Shown here in pieces: positions 26,834-35,900 of a stretch of DNA of 64,000 nt. The translations under genes were made by a program, and so were the position numbers. Position 1 is the stretch's first letter. Every line of letters begins with the position of its first letter. The DNA is from SHXO01 sp964523885 (GTDB taxonomy: Bacteria; Pseudomonadota; Gammaproteobacteria; Burkholderiales; SHXO01), in assembly GCA_964523885.1 (NCBI GenBank), contig CAZFYX010000025.1, positions 75,735-139,734 of the forward strand, in the 5' to 3' direction. The notes under the pieces were generated by a model. The model did no database searches and had not been told where the DNA came from. It worked only from the letters and a program-made list of their open reading frames with translations.

Positions 26834-27358
26834 ATGCAACGGCGCAGCCTGGCTGTTGTCGCATTGGCGCTGGGCCTGCACGCCGCCTGCCCGCTGCGCG
26901 CCCAGCAGCCGCCTGCCGCGCAGGCGGTGCCCGGCAGCGCGCAGTCAGCCGGAACCGACGCGGGCGAGCCGTTGCTGCAGCCCGGCTGGGCGCAGGGAAG
27001 CGACGCCGGGTTCGGTGCCCCTGCGCGCAGCCAGCCGCCGGACGTGCGCGAGCCTGCGCCGCCTGCAGCACAGCAGCCGCTGCGGCAGTGGCGTGGCGCA
27101 GACTCGTGGCGGGGCGACCCCGACCCGCGCCACGCGGACCGCCGCTATCGCGACCGTCCGCGCGCGATCGACCGCGTGCGCGGGGGCTTCTCCGCGGGCC
27201 CGGGCTTCGGCTATCGCACCGGACCGACCTTACCGGGCAGCCGGGGGGCAGAGGGTTCGGGCCGCACCAAGGCCTTCGCCGGACCCGATTACTGGCGCAG
27301 CGAGCGCGAGTGGAACGGCGGGATGGGATTCCAACCGGGATCCGACTGGTTGCGTTAG
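26834..27358 (+). CDS. Exported Pro/Arg/Gly-rich protein of unknown function
   Basis: A 174-residue protein that I do not recognise. It has a signal peptide (AVVALALGLHAACPLRAQ) and a low-complexity mature part rich in Pro, Gln, Gly and Arg, with RDRPRAIDRVRGGFSAGPGF and a Trp/Tyr-containing tail (GPDYWRSEREWNGGMGF). A strong GGAGGA ribosome-binding sequence lies four bases before the ATG. Its stop is three bases from the stop of the convergent MBL-fold gene. Codon bias at third positions looks coding. Location is probably periplasmic. Confidence 0.65.
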   Translation: MQRRSLAVVALALGLHAACPLRAQQPPAAQAVPGSAQSAGTDAGEPLLQPGWAQGSDAGFGAPARSQPPDVREPAPPAAQQPLRQWRGADSWRGDPDPRHADRRYRDRPRAIDRVRGGFSAGPGFGYRTGPTLPGSRGAEGSGRTKAFAGPDYWRSEREWNGGMGFQPGSDWLR

Positions 27359-27361
27359 TCC

Positions 27362-28297
27362 TCAGCGCCGCTCGAGGTCCTCGACTTCGTACTCCAGGTA
27401 GCGCTGCTGCAGGTTCTTGCGGTTGAGCACGGCGTAGCTTCCCCAGTCCGCGTAATCCGGCAGGCCCGCCATGTCCACCGCTTCCAGCAGGCTGTGGCCG
27501 GACTCGTAGAGCGTGCGTGCGCGGGCGTCGAGCGCGACCAGGTAGGCCCGCGTCGCGTCGATCGCCGTCATCGCCGCGACCGGCCCGTGGCCGGGCACGA
27601 TGATCCGGGCCGGCACCCGTTGCAGGGCGTCGAGCGCGGCCAGCCAGCCGGCGAGCTTGCCGTCGCGCATCTCCGGCACCCGCATCCAGGTCACTAGCCC
27701 GCCCGCGAACAGCACGCCGCTGGCCGGATCGAACACGGCGAGATCGCCCGGTGTCGCCCCCCATCCGAAGTGCAGCAGCTGGAGTTCGCGGCCGGCGACC
27801 CGCATCGTGGTCGAGGTCTCGACCACGATCTCTGGCAGCACCAGCCGGGTGCCGCGCATCGGCGCTTCGCCGAGGAGCTCGACCAGGTTGGCCAGGCAGT
27901 GCTCGCAGCGGCTGCGCATCAGCTCGATGCTCGCGCGGTGCGCGAGGATCGGGATCCCCCGCTCCGCGAAGGCGGCGTTCCCGAACAGGAACTCCTGCAC
28001 CGCGTGGGTGACGATGACCAGCCGCACCGGCCGGTCGGTGATGCGGGCGATGGCAGCGAGCATCTGCTGCCCGCGCTGCCAGGACGCCCCGGTGTCGATG
28101 ACCACCACGCCGTCATCGCCCACGATGAAACCGGCGTTGCCGGTGTTCGCCCCGTTCTCGACCGATGGCTGGCCCACGTCGCCCGGAAACATGTAGACCC
28201 CCGGCGCGACCGGGACCGCCTCGAGGGCATATGCGAGCACCGGCGCTGCCGTCAGTGCGATGGCGAGTAGGGCTGAGCGGAGGATGGCCTGCGACAT
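27362..28297 (-). CDS. Quinoprotein-relay MBL-fold protein with degenerate metal site
   Basis: A 311-residue exported protein (signal peptide to about residue 25) with a metallo-beta-lactamase fold: GNAGFIVGDDGVVVIDTGAS opens the domain and VPGHGPVAA closes it. The HxHxDH metal motif is replaced by H98-A-V-Q-E102-F103. The next ligand His is Ala181 (GATPGDL) and the bridging Asp is replaced in LFAGGLV (198-200). Only His98 and His237 remain. A C-x2-C pair (131/134) lies mid-protein. By context and overall sequence it resembles the quinoprotein relay system metallohydrolase families related to SoxH, but as a probable non-catalytic member. It is divergent from the intact MBL gene by 56 bases. 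Confidence 0.78.
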   Translation of the reverse strand: MSQAILRSALLAIALTAAPVLAYALEAVPVAPGVYMFPGDVGQPSVENGANTGNAGFIVGDDGVVVIDTGASWQRGQQMLAAIARITDRPVRLVIVTHAVQEFLFGNAAFAERGIPILAHRASIELMRSRCEHCLANLVELLGEAPMRGTRLVLPEIVVETSTTMRVAGRELQLLHFGWGATPGDLAVFDPASGVLFAGGLVTWMRVPEMRDGKLAGWLAALDALQRVPARIIVPGHGPVAAMTAIDATRAYLVALDARARTLYESGHSLLEAVDMAGLPDYADWGSYAVLNRKNLQQRYLEYEVEDLERR

Positions 28298-28353
28298 GGG
28301 GATTTGCCCGGCGCGGGCAGTTTGGGCATGCTTGCGGGGAGGGAGGATTGTGA

Positions 28354-29265
28354 ATGAAGCTGGCGATCGTTGTCCTGTGGTGGAGCCTGGCGCTCGCTGC
28401 CGCTGCGGGGGAGTTCCAGGTCGAGGAGGTGGCCCCGGGAGTTTATGTGCATTTCGGCACCCATGAGGCGCGCACGCCCGGGAACCGCGGCGACCAGGCC
28501 AACATCGGGTTCATCGTGGGGGAGCGCTGCGTGGCCGTGGTGGACACCGGGGGCACGTATGCCCTGGGCGCCGCATTGCGCGACGCGATTCGCGCCGTCA
28601 CCCCGCTGCCCGTCTGCTATGTGGTGCTGACGCACGTGCATCCGGACCACGTCTTCGGCGCTGCCGCGTTTCGCGCGGACAATCCGCAGTACGTGGGACA
28701 CGCCGAGCTGCCGCGCGCGCTCGCGGCACGCGGGAAATTCTACGTCGGGACGCTGCAGCGCGACCTCGGCGAGATCGCCGCCGGCAGCGAGGTGGTGATG
28801 CCGACGGTCCTGGTGTCCGACCGTCACACGCTTGACCTCGGCAACCGCAAGCTCGAGTTGCGCGCGTGGCCGGTCGCGCATACCGACAACGACCTCACGG
28901 TCTACGACGAGCGCAGCGCAACGCTGTGGTTGTCCGACCTGCTGTTCATCGACCACACCCCGGTGGTGGACGGCAGCGTCCTCGGTTATCTCAAGGTCCT
29001 GGATGCACTGGCCCGGGTGCCTGCCCGGCACTACGTCGCCGGCCACGGCCGCAGCCCGCTGGGCTGGCCGCAGGTGCTCGAGCCTTCGCGGCGCTACCTG
29101 CAGCGCCTGGTCGACGAGACCCGCGAGGCGTTGCGCAGGAAGAAGACCATCCAGGAAGCGGTGGAGAGCGTGGGCTATGCCGAGGCCGGCAACTGGGTCA
29201 ACTTCGACCAGTTCCATCGCCGCAACGTCACTGCGGTCTACACCGAGCTGGAGTGGGAGGACTGA
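28354..29265 (+). CDS. Quinoprotein-relay zinc metallohydrolase (intact MBL fold)
   Basis: A 303-residue exported metallo-beta-lactamase-fold hydrolase (signal peptide to about residue 19). All metal ligands are present: H94-x-H96-x-D98-H99 in LTHVHPDHVFG, His176 in PVAHTDND, Asp195 in LWLSDLLFID and His231 in VAGHGRS. It belongs to the SoxH-related group found beside PQQ-dependent dehydrogenases and fused SoxYZ-like carriers; the substrate is not known. It starts a plus-strand series with the carrier and two cytochromes, and is divergent from its degenerate paralogue. Confidence 0.83.
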   Translation: MKLAIVVLWWSLALAAAAGEFQVEEVAPGVYVHFGTHEARTPGNRGDQANIGFIVGERCVAVVDTGGTYALGAALRDAIRAVTPLPVCYVVLTHVHPDHVFGAAAFRADNPQYVGHAELPRALAARGKFYVGTLQRDLGEIAAGSEVVMPTVLVSDRHTLDLGNRKLELRAWPVAHTDNDLTVYDERSATLWLSDLLFIDHTPVVDGSVLGYLKVLDALARVPARHYVAGHGRSPLGWPQVLEPSRRYLQRLVDETREALRRKKTIQEAVESVGYAEAGNWVNFDQFHRRNVTAVYTELEWED

Positions 29266-29330
29266 CCGGCCACCTGCCCGCGGGGCCCGAGCTATACTTC
29301 CGCATCCCTGTGCATGCGGAGTGTCCCCTG

Positions 29331-30161
29331 ATGTTCCAGCGTACCCTGCTGACCTTCTGCGCGCTGCTGTGCGTCCTGCTGGCGGCCCCGGCCGGCGCCA
29401 ACGAGAAGGCCGAGCCCGACCCCGCGAAGAGCACGTACTGGGAGCCGATCCGCAAGCTCATGTTCGGCGATCGCGAGATCCGCGACGGCAAGGACGTGGT
29501 CCGGGTGTATCTTGCGCTGCGCGCCGACGACGCCTCGACGGTGCCGGTTGCGGTGAAGGCCCAGATCGACCAGACGCCCGAGCGGTACATCAAGACCATC
29601 TGGGTGGTGGTCGAACGCAATCCCTCGCCCGCCGCCGGCGTGTTCCATTTCACCCAGGACAGCGGCCGGGCGCAGGTGGAAACGCGTCTGCGCTTCGAGG
29701 ACTACAGCCACGTCCGGGCGATCGCGGAGACCAACGACGGCCAGCTGTGGATGGATTCACGCTGGGTCAAGGCGGCGGGCGGCTGCTCCGCGCCGGGCGG
29801 CAAGTTCAAGGTCCCGGCGGCCATGCTGGGCAAGATGAAGTTCCGCTTCGACGACGACATCAGGTACGACGCGCCCAACCTGGTGCAGGTCAACATCCGC
29901 CACCCGAACGAGTCGGCCCTGGCCTCGGACTTCGATCCCTCGCAGGTGCCCCAGTTCGTGCGCAGCGTCAACGTCACCTACGACGGCAAGCCGGTGATGT
30001 CGGCCGAGGTCGACTTCTCGCTCAGTGACAATCCCAGCTTCCGGTTCTGGTTCGTCCCGCACCAGAAGGGCGAACTGCGGGTCGAGGTCGAGGACACCCA
30101 TGACCAGCGCTACATCCAGACCGTGCCCATCGCCGAGGGCGCCGCCTTGCCGGGGGGGTGA
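29331..30161 (+). CDS. Quinoprotein dehydrogenase-associated fused SoxYZ-like carrier
   Basis: A 276-residue periplasmic protein with a signal peptide (cleavage near residue 23). The N-terminal half resembles SoxY and carries a single conserved cysteine, Cys152, in VKAAGGCSAPGG, like the GGCG carrier arm of SoxY where sulfur intermediates are bound. The C-terminal half (about 170-276) is SoxZ-like, with an immunoglobulin-type strand pattern (VEVEDTHDQRYIQTVPI). In SoxYZ these are separate subunits; here they are fused in one chain. What it carries is unknown. It is 65 bases downstream of the intact MBL hydrolase gene. Confidence 0.85.
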   Translation: MFQRTLLTFCALLCVLLAAPAGANEKAEPDPAKSTYWEPIRKLMFGDREIRDGKDVVRVYLALRADDASTVPVAVKAQIDQTPERYIKTIWVVVERNPSPAAGVFHFTQDSGRAQVETRLRFEDYSHVRAIAETNDGQLWMDSRWVKAAGGCSAPGGKFKVPAAMLGKMKFRFDDDIRYDAPNLVQVNIRHPNESALASDFDPSQVPQFVRSVNVTYDGKPVMSAEVDFSLSDNPSFRFWFVPHQKGELRVEVEDTHDQRYIQTVPIAEGAALPGG

Positions 30162-30181
30162 CCCCGGGGAGCGGGCCGGCA

Positions 30182-30210
30182 TTGACCTGATCAGGCGCTT
30201 CCATTAGAGT
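30182..30210 (+). promoter_or_regulatory. Candidate sigma-70 promoter for the cytochrome pair
   Basis: TTGACC at 30182-30187 and TAGAGT at 30205-30210 are separated by exactly 17 bases. They match the housekeeping consensus at five and four of six positions. The site lies about 100 bases before the first cytochrome start, leaving an untranslated leader with an A-rich, GC-poor stretch (CTACAACAACAATTC). Inferred from sequence only. Confidence 0.45.
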
Positions 30211-30308
30211 CTGCGCCAGTTTTTTGCCCTACAACAACAATTCCGGGCCAAAACCTTCCCGAACCCGGCTCAACCGGGCACGAAACCGACAAGAGACTGG
30301 AACCGTCC

Positions 30309-30641
30309 ATGACACTTTCCCGTGTGTTGTTCGGCCTCGCTGCGGGGGCAGCGCTGGCCACCGCCGTGCCGGCGTTCGCCGAGGGCGATGCCGCCGCCGG
30401 CCAGCAGAAGACCCAGATGTGCCAGGGCTGCCACGGCATCGCCGGCTATCGCACGGCGTACCCGACCGTCTACAACGTGCCCAAGATCGCCGGGCAGTCC
30501 GGCGCCTACATCGTCAAGGCGTTGAAGGATTACGCATCCGGGGCACGCAAGCATCCGTCCATGGACGCGGTGGCCGCACAGCTGAGCGAGAAGGACATGG
30601 CCGACCTGGCCGCGTACTACGCCGGCGCAGCCGCCAACTAG
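30309..30641 (+). CDS. Small class I cytochrome c, exported
   Basis: A 110-residue monohaem cytochrome c. After the signal peptide (LFGLAAGAALATAVPAFAEG) the haem motif is CQGCH, with DMADLAAYYAG as the C-terminal helix. It resembles cytochrome c553/c4-half proteins that shuttle electrons in the periplasm. It is followed 26 bases later by a second, similar cytochrome. Context suggests it accepts electrons linked to the quinoprotein relay genes upstream, but general respiratory use is equally possible. Confidence 0.88.
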   Translation: MTLSRVLFGLAAGAALATAVPAFAEGDAAAGQQKTQMCQGCHGIAGYRTAYPTVYNVPKIAGQSGAYIVKALKDYASGARKHPSMDAVAAQLSEKDMADLAAYYAGAAAN

Positions 30642-30667
30642 CCGACCGACACGGGGGAAGACAGACC

Positions 30668-30994
30668 ATGAAGAGCATCGCCCTGATCAGCGCCGCGGCG
30701 CTGGCAGTGTTCGGCACTAGCGCGTTCGCGAAGGACTACGAAGCCGGCAAGAAGAAGGCCGCCGAGGTGTGCGCCGCCTGCCACGGCGAGGACGGCAACA
30801 AGCCGATGACGCCCGAGACGCCGAAGCTGGCCGGGCAGGAGTACGACTACATGGTTCACGCGCTGGAGCAGTACAAGAAGGGCAAGCGCCAGAACCCGCT
30901 GATGTCGCCGATGGCCCAGCCGCTCAGCGACGAGGACATCGCCAACGTCGCGTTTTACTTCTCGCAGCAGAAGGGCCTGTCGGTCAAGTACTGA
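30668..30994 (+). CDS. Small class I cytochrome c, exported
   Basis: A 108-residue monohaem cytochrome c with signal peptide (ISAAALAVFGTSAFA), haem motif CAACH and distal-ligand methionine region NPLMSPMAQPLSDEDI, followed by the final helix VAFYFSQQKG. It is paralogous in layout to the cytochrome just upstream, so together they resemble the two halves of a cytochrome c4 split into two genes. A strong terminator follows at 31018. Confidence 0.9.
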   Translation: MKSIALISAAALAVFGTSAFAKDYEAGKKKAAEVCAACHGEDGNKPMTPETPKLAGQEYDYMVHALEQYKKGKRQNPLMSPMAQPLSDEDIANVAFYFSQQKGLSVKY

Positions 30995-31017
30995 CCGGCA
31001 TGCGATGACCGTCGCAA

Positions 31018-31039
31018 GGGCCGGCCCAGCCGGCCCTTT
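31018..31039 (+). terminator. Terminator after the cytochrome pair
   Basis: An eight-base-pair perfect GC stem (GGGCCGGC at 31018-31025 with GCCGGCCC at 31029-31036) around a CCA loop is followed by TTT. It lies 24 bases after the cytochrome stop and just before the convergent DUF1841 gene. The short T-run makes it of moderate strength. Confidence 0.65.
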
Positions 31040-31051
31040 GCATTTGCTGCG

Positions 31052-31486
31052 TCAACCGGTGCGGCCGCGCTGCCGGATGCAGTCCAGATAGAGCGCTGCG
31101 TCCGGGCCCGTACCCAGCCGCTGTGCCTGCCACAGCGCTTCCCCCAGACATTCCAGCACGGCATGCGTCGCCTCATGGGCAGAGCCGAGCTCGGCCCGCA
31201 GCCGGTCGTGCTCGGCGCGGATGCCGGGCGGCTGGTCGATGGACAACTGCTCGCGGATCGCCAGGTGCAGCGACAGGTGCAGGAAGGGGTTCATCGCGCC
31301 GCCGTCCGGGGTGAAGTCGCGGTCCAGGTTGCGCTCCGGGCTCTCCAGCAACCCCTGGTACTCGGGGTGGTCGCCGATGACTTCCACCGCGACCTGCTCG
31401 AGGCCCGACAGCGCCTCGCCCGCACCGAACTTGCGCCAGGCGTCGAACAGGAAGCGGCGCGCCTGCTCGCGCGACGGGTTGAACAT
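31052..31486 (-). CDS. DUF1841 family protein
   Basis: A 144-residue helical, soluble protein of the DUF1841 family: MFNPSREQARRFLFDAW at the start and MNPFLHLSLHLAIREQL in the middle are its hallmarks, with conserved His residues. It is a small betaproteobacterial/gammaproteobacterial family with no known function. It follows nth by ten bases on the same strand, so it is probably the last gene of the rnfB-like/nth operon. Confidence 0.85.
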   Translation of the reverse strand: MFNPSREQARRFLFDAWRKFGAGEALSGLEQVAVEVIGDHPEYQGLLESPERNLDRDFTPDGGAMNPFLHLSLHLAIREQLSIDQPPGIRAEHDRLRAELGSAHEATHAVLECLGEALWQAQRLGTGPDAALYLDCIRQRGRTG

Positions 31487-31496
31487 CGCTGCCGTC

Positions 31497-32168
31497 CTAT
31501 TCGCCCAGCGCCAGCTGCCTGCGCGGCTGCGGCGCTTCCTGGGTCTTGGCCTTGAACTCGCACAGGTCGCGGATCGGGCACGCCGGGCAGTCGGGCTTGC
31601 GCGCCTTGCAGACGTAGCGCCCGTGCAGGATCAGCCAGTGGTGGGCGTCCTTGCGATAGGGCTCCGGCACCAGCTTCAGCAGCTTGCGTTCCACTTCCTC
31701 GACCGTCCTGCCTGGCGCGAGGTTGGTGCGGTTCGCCACGCGGAAGATGTGCGTGTCCACGGCGATGGTGGGCTCCCCGAAAGCGGTATTGAGGACGACG
31801 TTCGCGGTCTTCCTGCTGACGCCCGGCAGGGCCTCGAGCGCTTCGCGCGTGCGCGGCACTTCACCGCCGTGCTGCTCCAGCAGGATGCGGCACAGCGCGA
31901 TCACGTTCTTCGCCTTGGTGCGGAACAGGCCGATGCTCTTGATGTACTCGGTGAGCCCGGCTTCGCCGAGCGCGAGCACGGCGGCCGGCGTGCTGGCGCG
32001 CTGGTACAGCGGCCGCGTGGCGAGATTCACGCTCTTGTCCGTGGCCTGCGCGGAGAGCACGATGGCCACCAGCAGCTCGAACGGGGTACGGTATTCCAGC
32101 TCGGTCGTCGGCTCCGGGTTGAGCGCCCGCAGCCGCCGGAAGATCTCCTCGCGCCTGGCCGGGTTCAT
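31497..32168 (-). CDS. nth: Endonuclease III
   Basis: A 223-residue DNA glycosylase/AP lyase removing oxidised pyrimidines. The helix-hairpin-helix LPGVSRKTANVVLNTAFG includes the catalytic Lys (RKTA), the catalytic Asp is in AVDTHIFRVANR, and the 4Fe-4S loop is C-x6-C-x2-C-x5-C (CKARKPDCPACPIRDLC). Its ATG overlaps the stop of the RnfB-like gene by four bases, so the two are translationally coupled, a common beta/gammaproteobacterial arrangement. The C-terminal tail after the cluster is slightly extended. Confidence 0.96.
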   Translation of the reverse strand: MNPARREEIFRRLRALNPEPTTELEYRTPFELLVAIVLSAQATDKSVNLATRPLYQRASTPAAVLALGEAGLTEYIKSIGLFRTKAKNVIALCRILLEQHGGEVPRTREALEALPGVSRKTANVVLNTAFGEPTIAVDTHIFRVANRTNLAPGRTVEEVERKLLKLVPEPYRKDAHHWLILHGRYVCKARKPDCPACPIRDLCEFKAKTQEAPQPRRQLALGE

Positions 32169-32839
32169 CGTCCCTCCGCGGCGCGGCGTGCCCGCGCCCG
32201 TTCGATCGCCGCTGCCACTGCCGCCCGCTTGCGGTCGCGCTCCGCACTCGCGGGCATCTCGTCCAGCATCCGCAGCTTCGCCTGTGCCTTCCCGGCCATG
32301 CGTTCGTCACGCTCGGCGTGATCGCGCGCGAGCCGGCGCAGGCGTGCCGCGTGGCGCGTGCGCCACCGCTGCGCATGTGCGGCCACCGGCACATCCACCT
32401 CGGCGCGCAGCGCCGCGGCGCCCCGGTCCGCCACGGTTGCGAGCGGGAGCATCTCGATGCAGTCCACGGGGCAGGGCGGCACGCACAGATCGCAGCCGGT
32501 GCACTCCTGCAGAAGGACCGTGTGCATCTGCCTGGGCATGCCGACGATCGCATCCACCGGGCAGGCCTGGATGCACAGCGTGCAGCCGATGCAATTCGCT
32601 TCGTCGATCCAGGCGACGGTGCGCGGGGACTCCACCCCGTTCTCCGGGTTGAGCGGCCTGGGTGCACGGCCGAGCAACGCCGCCAGGCGCTCGATGCCGG
32701 CTGCCCCGCCGAGCGGGCACTGGTTGAGGTCGGCGTCTCCCGCAGCGAGCGCTTCAGCGTAGGGACGGCAGCCGGCGTAGCCGCACTTGGTGCACTGGGT
32801 CTGCGGCAGGACCGCGTCGATCTGGTCTGCCGTGATCAC
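32165..32839 (-). CDS. RnfB-like ferredoxin protein
   Basis: A 224-residue protein with an N-terminal 4Fe-4S domain of the RnfB type (TQCTKCGYAGCRPYAEAL) and two tandem ferredoxin clusters (CIGCTLCIQACPVDAI and CTGCDLCVPPCPVDCI). It lacks the N-terminal membrane helix of true RnfB, and no other rnf gene is present. The tail after residue 140 is charged and helical (AQAKLRMLDEMPASAERDRKRAA). It could serve as electron donor to the endonuclease III cluster or as a general ferredoxin; both are inference. The start is a GTG at 32839. Confidence 0.85.
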   Translation of the reverse strand: MITADQIDAVLPQTQCTKCGYAGCRPYAEALAAGDADLNQCPLGGAAGIERLAALLGRAPRPLNPENGVESPRTVAWIDEANCIGCTLCIQACPVDAIVGMPRQMHTVLLQECTGCDLCVPPCPVDCIEMLPLATVADRGAAALRAEVDVPVAAHAQRWRTRHAARLRRLARDHAERDERMAGKAQAKLRMLDEMPASAERDRKRAAVAAAIERARARRAAEGR

Positions 32840-32844
32840 TGCCG

Positions 32845-32966
32845 ACCGCAGAGGCGCAGAGGCCCGGACGAACGCAGAGGAACGGCGACGGGTTTCCGTG
32901 CTGCCGGTGGCAGTCGCCTTTTCTCCTCTTCTCCGTGCATCCTCTGCGCCTCCGCGCCTCTGCGGT
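32845..32966. repeat. Tandem/inverted repeat hairpin locus G (NfnAB-like to RnfB-like gap)
   Basis: The left array at 32845-32880 is built from CGCAGAGG units (ACCGCAGAGGCGCAGAGG, then a diverged copy), and the right array at 32941-32966 is its inverted complement (CCTCTGCGCC, CGCGCCTCTGCGGT). About 60 bases separate the arms. It occupies the gap between the stop of the 1181-residue oxidoreductase gene and the start of the RnfB-like gene. Confidence 0.85.
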
Positions 32967-32978
32967 TGCCGTGAAAGA

Positions 32979-35900
32979 CTACGCTGCTGCAGCCCGCCGC
33001 TGCAGCCGCACCAGGCAGCGGTCGATCCACTGCGCGGTCAGCTTCTCCTGCACGCCGTTCTGCGACAGGCGTGCGGCCAGGCCGGGGAAGTCGACGGCGT
33101 CGAGCGGCTGGTCCTGGTTGAAGCACGAGAACACGTAGCCGCGCTTGCCGGTGACCGGGTCCACGTGCGGCTGCAGGCACTGGGCGCAGATCTCCTTCAT
33201 CATGCACTGCATCGGCGAGTTGATCGAGCCGATGGCGACGTGGTTCGGCTGCAGGTGCGCGGCGAGCACGCCGTGCCGTGCCGCCCCGACTGCGGCCATC
33301 ATGCGATCGGAGCCGATCGCGATCACCCGGTTCACGTCACGCATCGCGATCGTGGGCGGGCCCAGCCTGCCCTCCGCATACTGCGCCATGGCCTGCACGA
33401 TGTTGCCGGTGAAGCTGCGGTCCTGCGGGCGGCGCGGCGTGAAGCCCGGTGCCTCGTCGCTGCACCAGACCACCACGTCGGCGGCGGCCTCGATCTCGTC
33501 GATCTTGTAGCGGTCGATGATCTTCTTGTAGCCGGCGAAGTAGAGCACGCGCGAACCGGCCTTGCGCATGGCCTGGCCGATCGAGAACAGCACGGCGTTG
33601 CCCAGGCCGCCGCCGGCCAGCAGGACGGTCTCGCCCGGATGGATCTCGGTCGGCGTCCCGGTGGGGCCCATCAGCACCACGGGCTCGCCGGGCTTCAGCA
33701 GCGCGCACAGGTCGGAGGACCCGCCCATCTCCAGCACGATGGTCGAGACCAGGCCGCGCGCGCGGTCGACCCAGGCGCCGGTCAGGGCCAGGCCTTCCAT
33801 GGCCAGCCGCGTGCCGTCGGTGTGCAGGGCGAAGCGCTCGTAGTTCTGCAGGCGGTAGAACTGCCCGGGTTCGAAGCGCCGGGCCGCGGCGGGTGCGCGC
33901 ACGACCACTTCGACGATGTTGGGCGTGAGGCGCACCACCTCGTGCACTGTCGCGCGCAGGTCGTCGCTGACCGCCTGGACGAACTGCTCGTCGCTGCCGG
34001 CGAAGGCGGCGGGCCGGCGGCCGAGCACGCGGCTGACCACCGGATAGCCCTGTTTCGCCCCGCCCATGGCTTTCACCACGTTGCCGAAGAAGGATGGGTG
34101 CAGGTCGCCGAAGAAGCTGATGAAGCGCCCGTCGGGCTCGCGCGCGAGCAGGACCTGGACCGTGTTCGGCTTGACGCTGCGCTCGGGTTTGACCGGGTTG
34201 CCGTCCTCGTCGACGGTCTGGAAGTAGCGTCCGTCGAGCGGGAAGTGGGCGGCGTCCTCGCGCGCGAGCACGGTGTTGGGCTGGGTGCCGGCCGCGACCA
34301 GGATGCTGCGCGCAGGCAGCACCTGCTCACCGCCCGGCTGCAGGTTGCCGTCCTCGTCGGTCTTCTGCACCGAGACCTTCAGCGCCTTCGCGTGGCCGTA
34401 CCCGTCGATCTCCACCGCGACCGGCGTCAGGCCTTCGGCGAAGCGGATGCCTTCCTCCAGCGCCTTCTCGATCTCCTCGTGATTGAGCGTGTACGAGGGA
34501 CTGTCGATCATGCGCTTGCGGTAGGCGATGGTCACGCCGCCCCAGCCCCGCATCAGCTCGACCAGCCGCGGCGATCGTCCCTCGGCGGCCGCCGCCGCAC
34601 GCTCGGCGCGGATCGCGCGGGCGTGCTCGATGAACTCGTCGGCGATCAGCTTCTCCTCGGCGTTCCAGCGCTCGCGCACCGACGCGCTGCCACGCTCGAG
34701 CACCAGGGTTTCGTAGCGCGAGAGGAACTTCTCGACCTGGACGGGGTAATAGGCGAGCGACTCGGTGGCGGTGTCGATCGCGGTGAGGCCGCCGCCGATC
34801 ACCACGACCGGCAGGCGGATCTGCAGGTTGGCCACCGACTCGGTCTTGGCGGCACCGGTGAGTTGCAGCGCCATGAGGAAGTCGGATGCCGTGCGCACGC
34901 CGCGTGCGAGCCCGTTGGGCAGTTCCAGCACGGTGGGTCGACCCGCCCCTGCGGCGAGCGCGACGTGGTCGAAGCCGCGCGCGAAGGCGTCCTCGGCCGT
35001 GATGGTGCCGCCGAAGCGCACGCCGCCGAGCAGGGTGAACTGCGCGCGGCGCTCGAGCAGCAGGCGGATGATCTTCAGGAAGTTCTTGTCCCAGCGCACG
35101 GTGATGCCGTACTCCGCCACCCCGCCGAAGCCGGCCATCACGCGATCGTCGAGCGACTCGTACAGCGTATTGACGTCGCGCACCGGCTCGAACGGCACGC
35201 GCCGGCCGTGCTCGTCCACGCCCGACAGCGAGGGCGGCAGCGGCTCGATCTTGAGGCCGTCGATGCCCACGACCACGTGGCCGTCGTTCATCAGGTGGTG
35301 CGACAGCGTGAAGCCGGCCGGGCCCATGCCGACCACCAGCACGCGCCTGCCGCTCGCCGGCAGTGGCAGCGGGCGGCGCAGGTCGAGCGGGTTCCAGCGC
35401 GTGAGCAGCGAGTAGAGCTCGAAGCCCCACGGCAGCTCGAGCACGTCCTTGAGCGTGCGCGTCTCGGCCTGCGGGATGTTGACCGGCTCCTGCTTCTGGT
35501 AGATGCAGGACTTCATGCAGTCGTTGCAGATGCGGTGGCCGGTGGCCGCGGCCATCGGGTTGTCCACCGTGATCATCGCCAGGGCGCCGATCGCGTGGCC
35601 CTCGACCTTGACCTTGTGGAATTCGGAGATGCGCTCGTCCAGCGGGCAGCCGGCGAGCGGCACGCCGAAGGTGCTCTTGCGGAACGGGGCGGGGGTGTCG
35701 GTGCCGCCGGCCTTCTCGCGCAGGCCGTGCGAGCACGAGTCGCGTCCCTGCTCGTGACACCAGATGCAGTAGTTGGCCTGGTCGAGCGCGCCGGTGAGGT
35801 CGGTGCCGCGGTCGGTCAGCGCGAAGCCCTCGCGCCGGCGCAGATGGGCCGGGTTGAACGACCGGATCGCGCCACCGTCCTCGACGCGCGCGGGCACCAG

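Noticed and set aside
32165..32839. Calling the RnfB-like gene a member of a complete Rnf complex
   Set aside because: No rnfA, C, D, G or E is in the window and the membrane anchor of RnfB is missing; kept as an RnfB-like ferredoxin.
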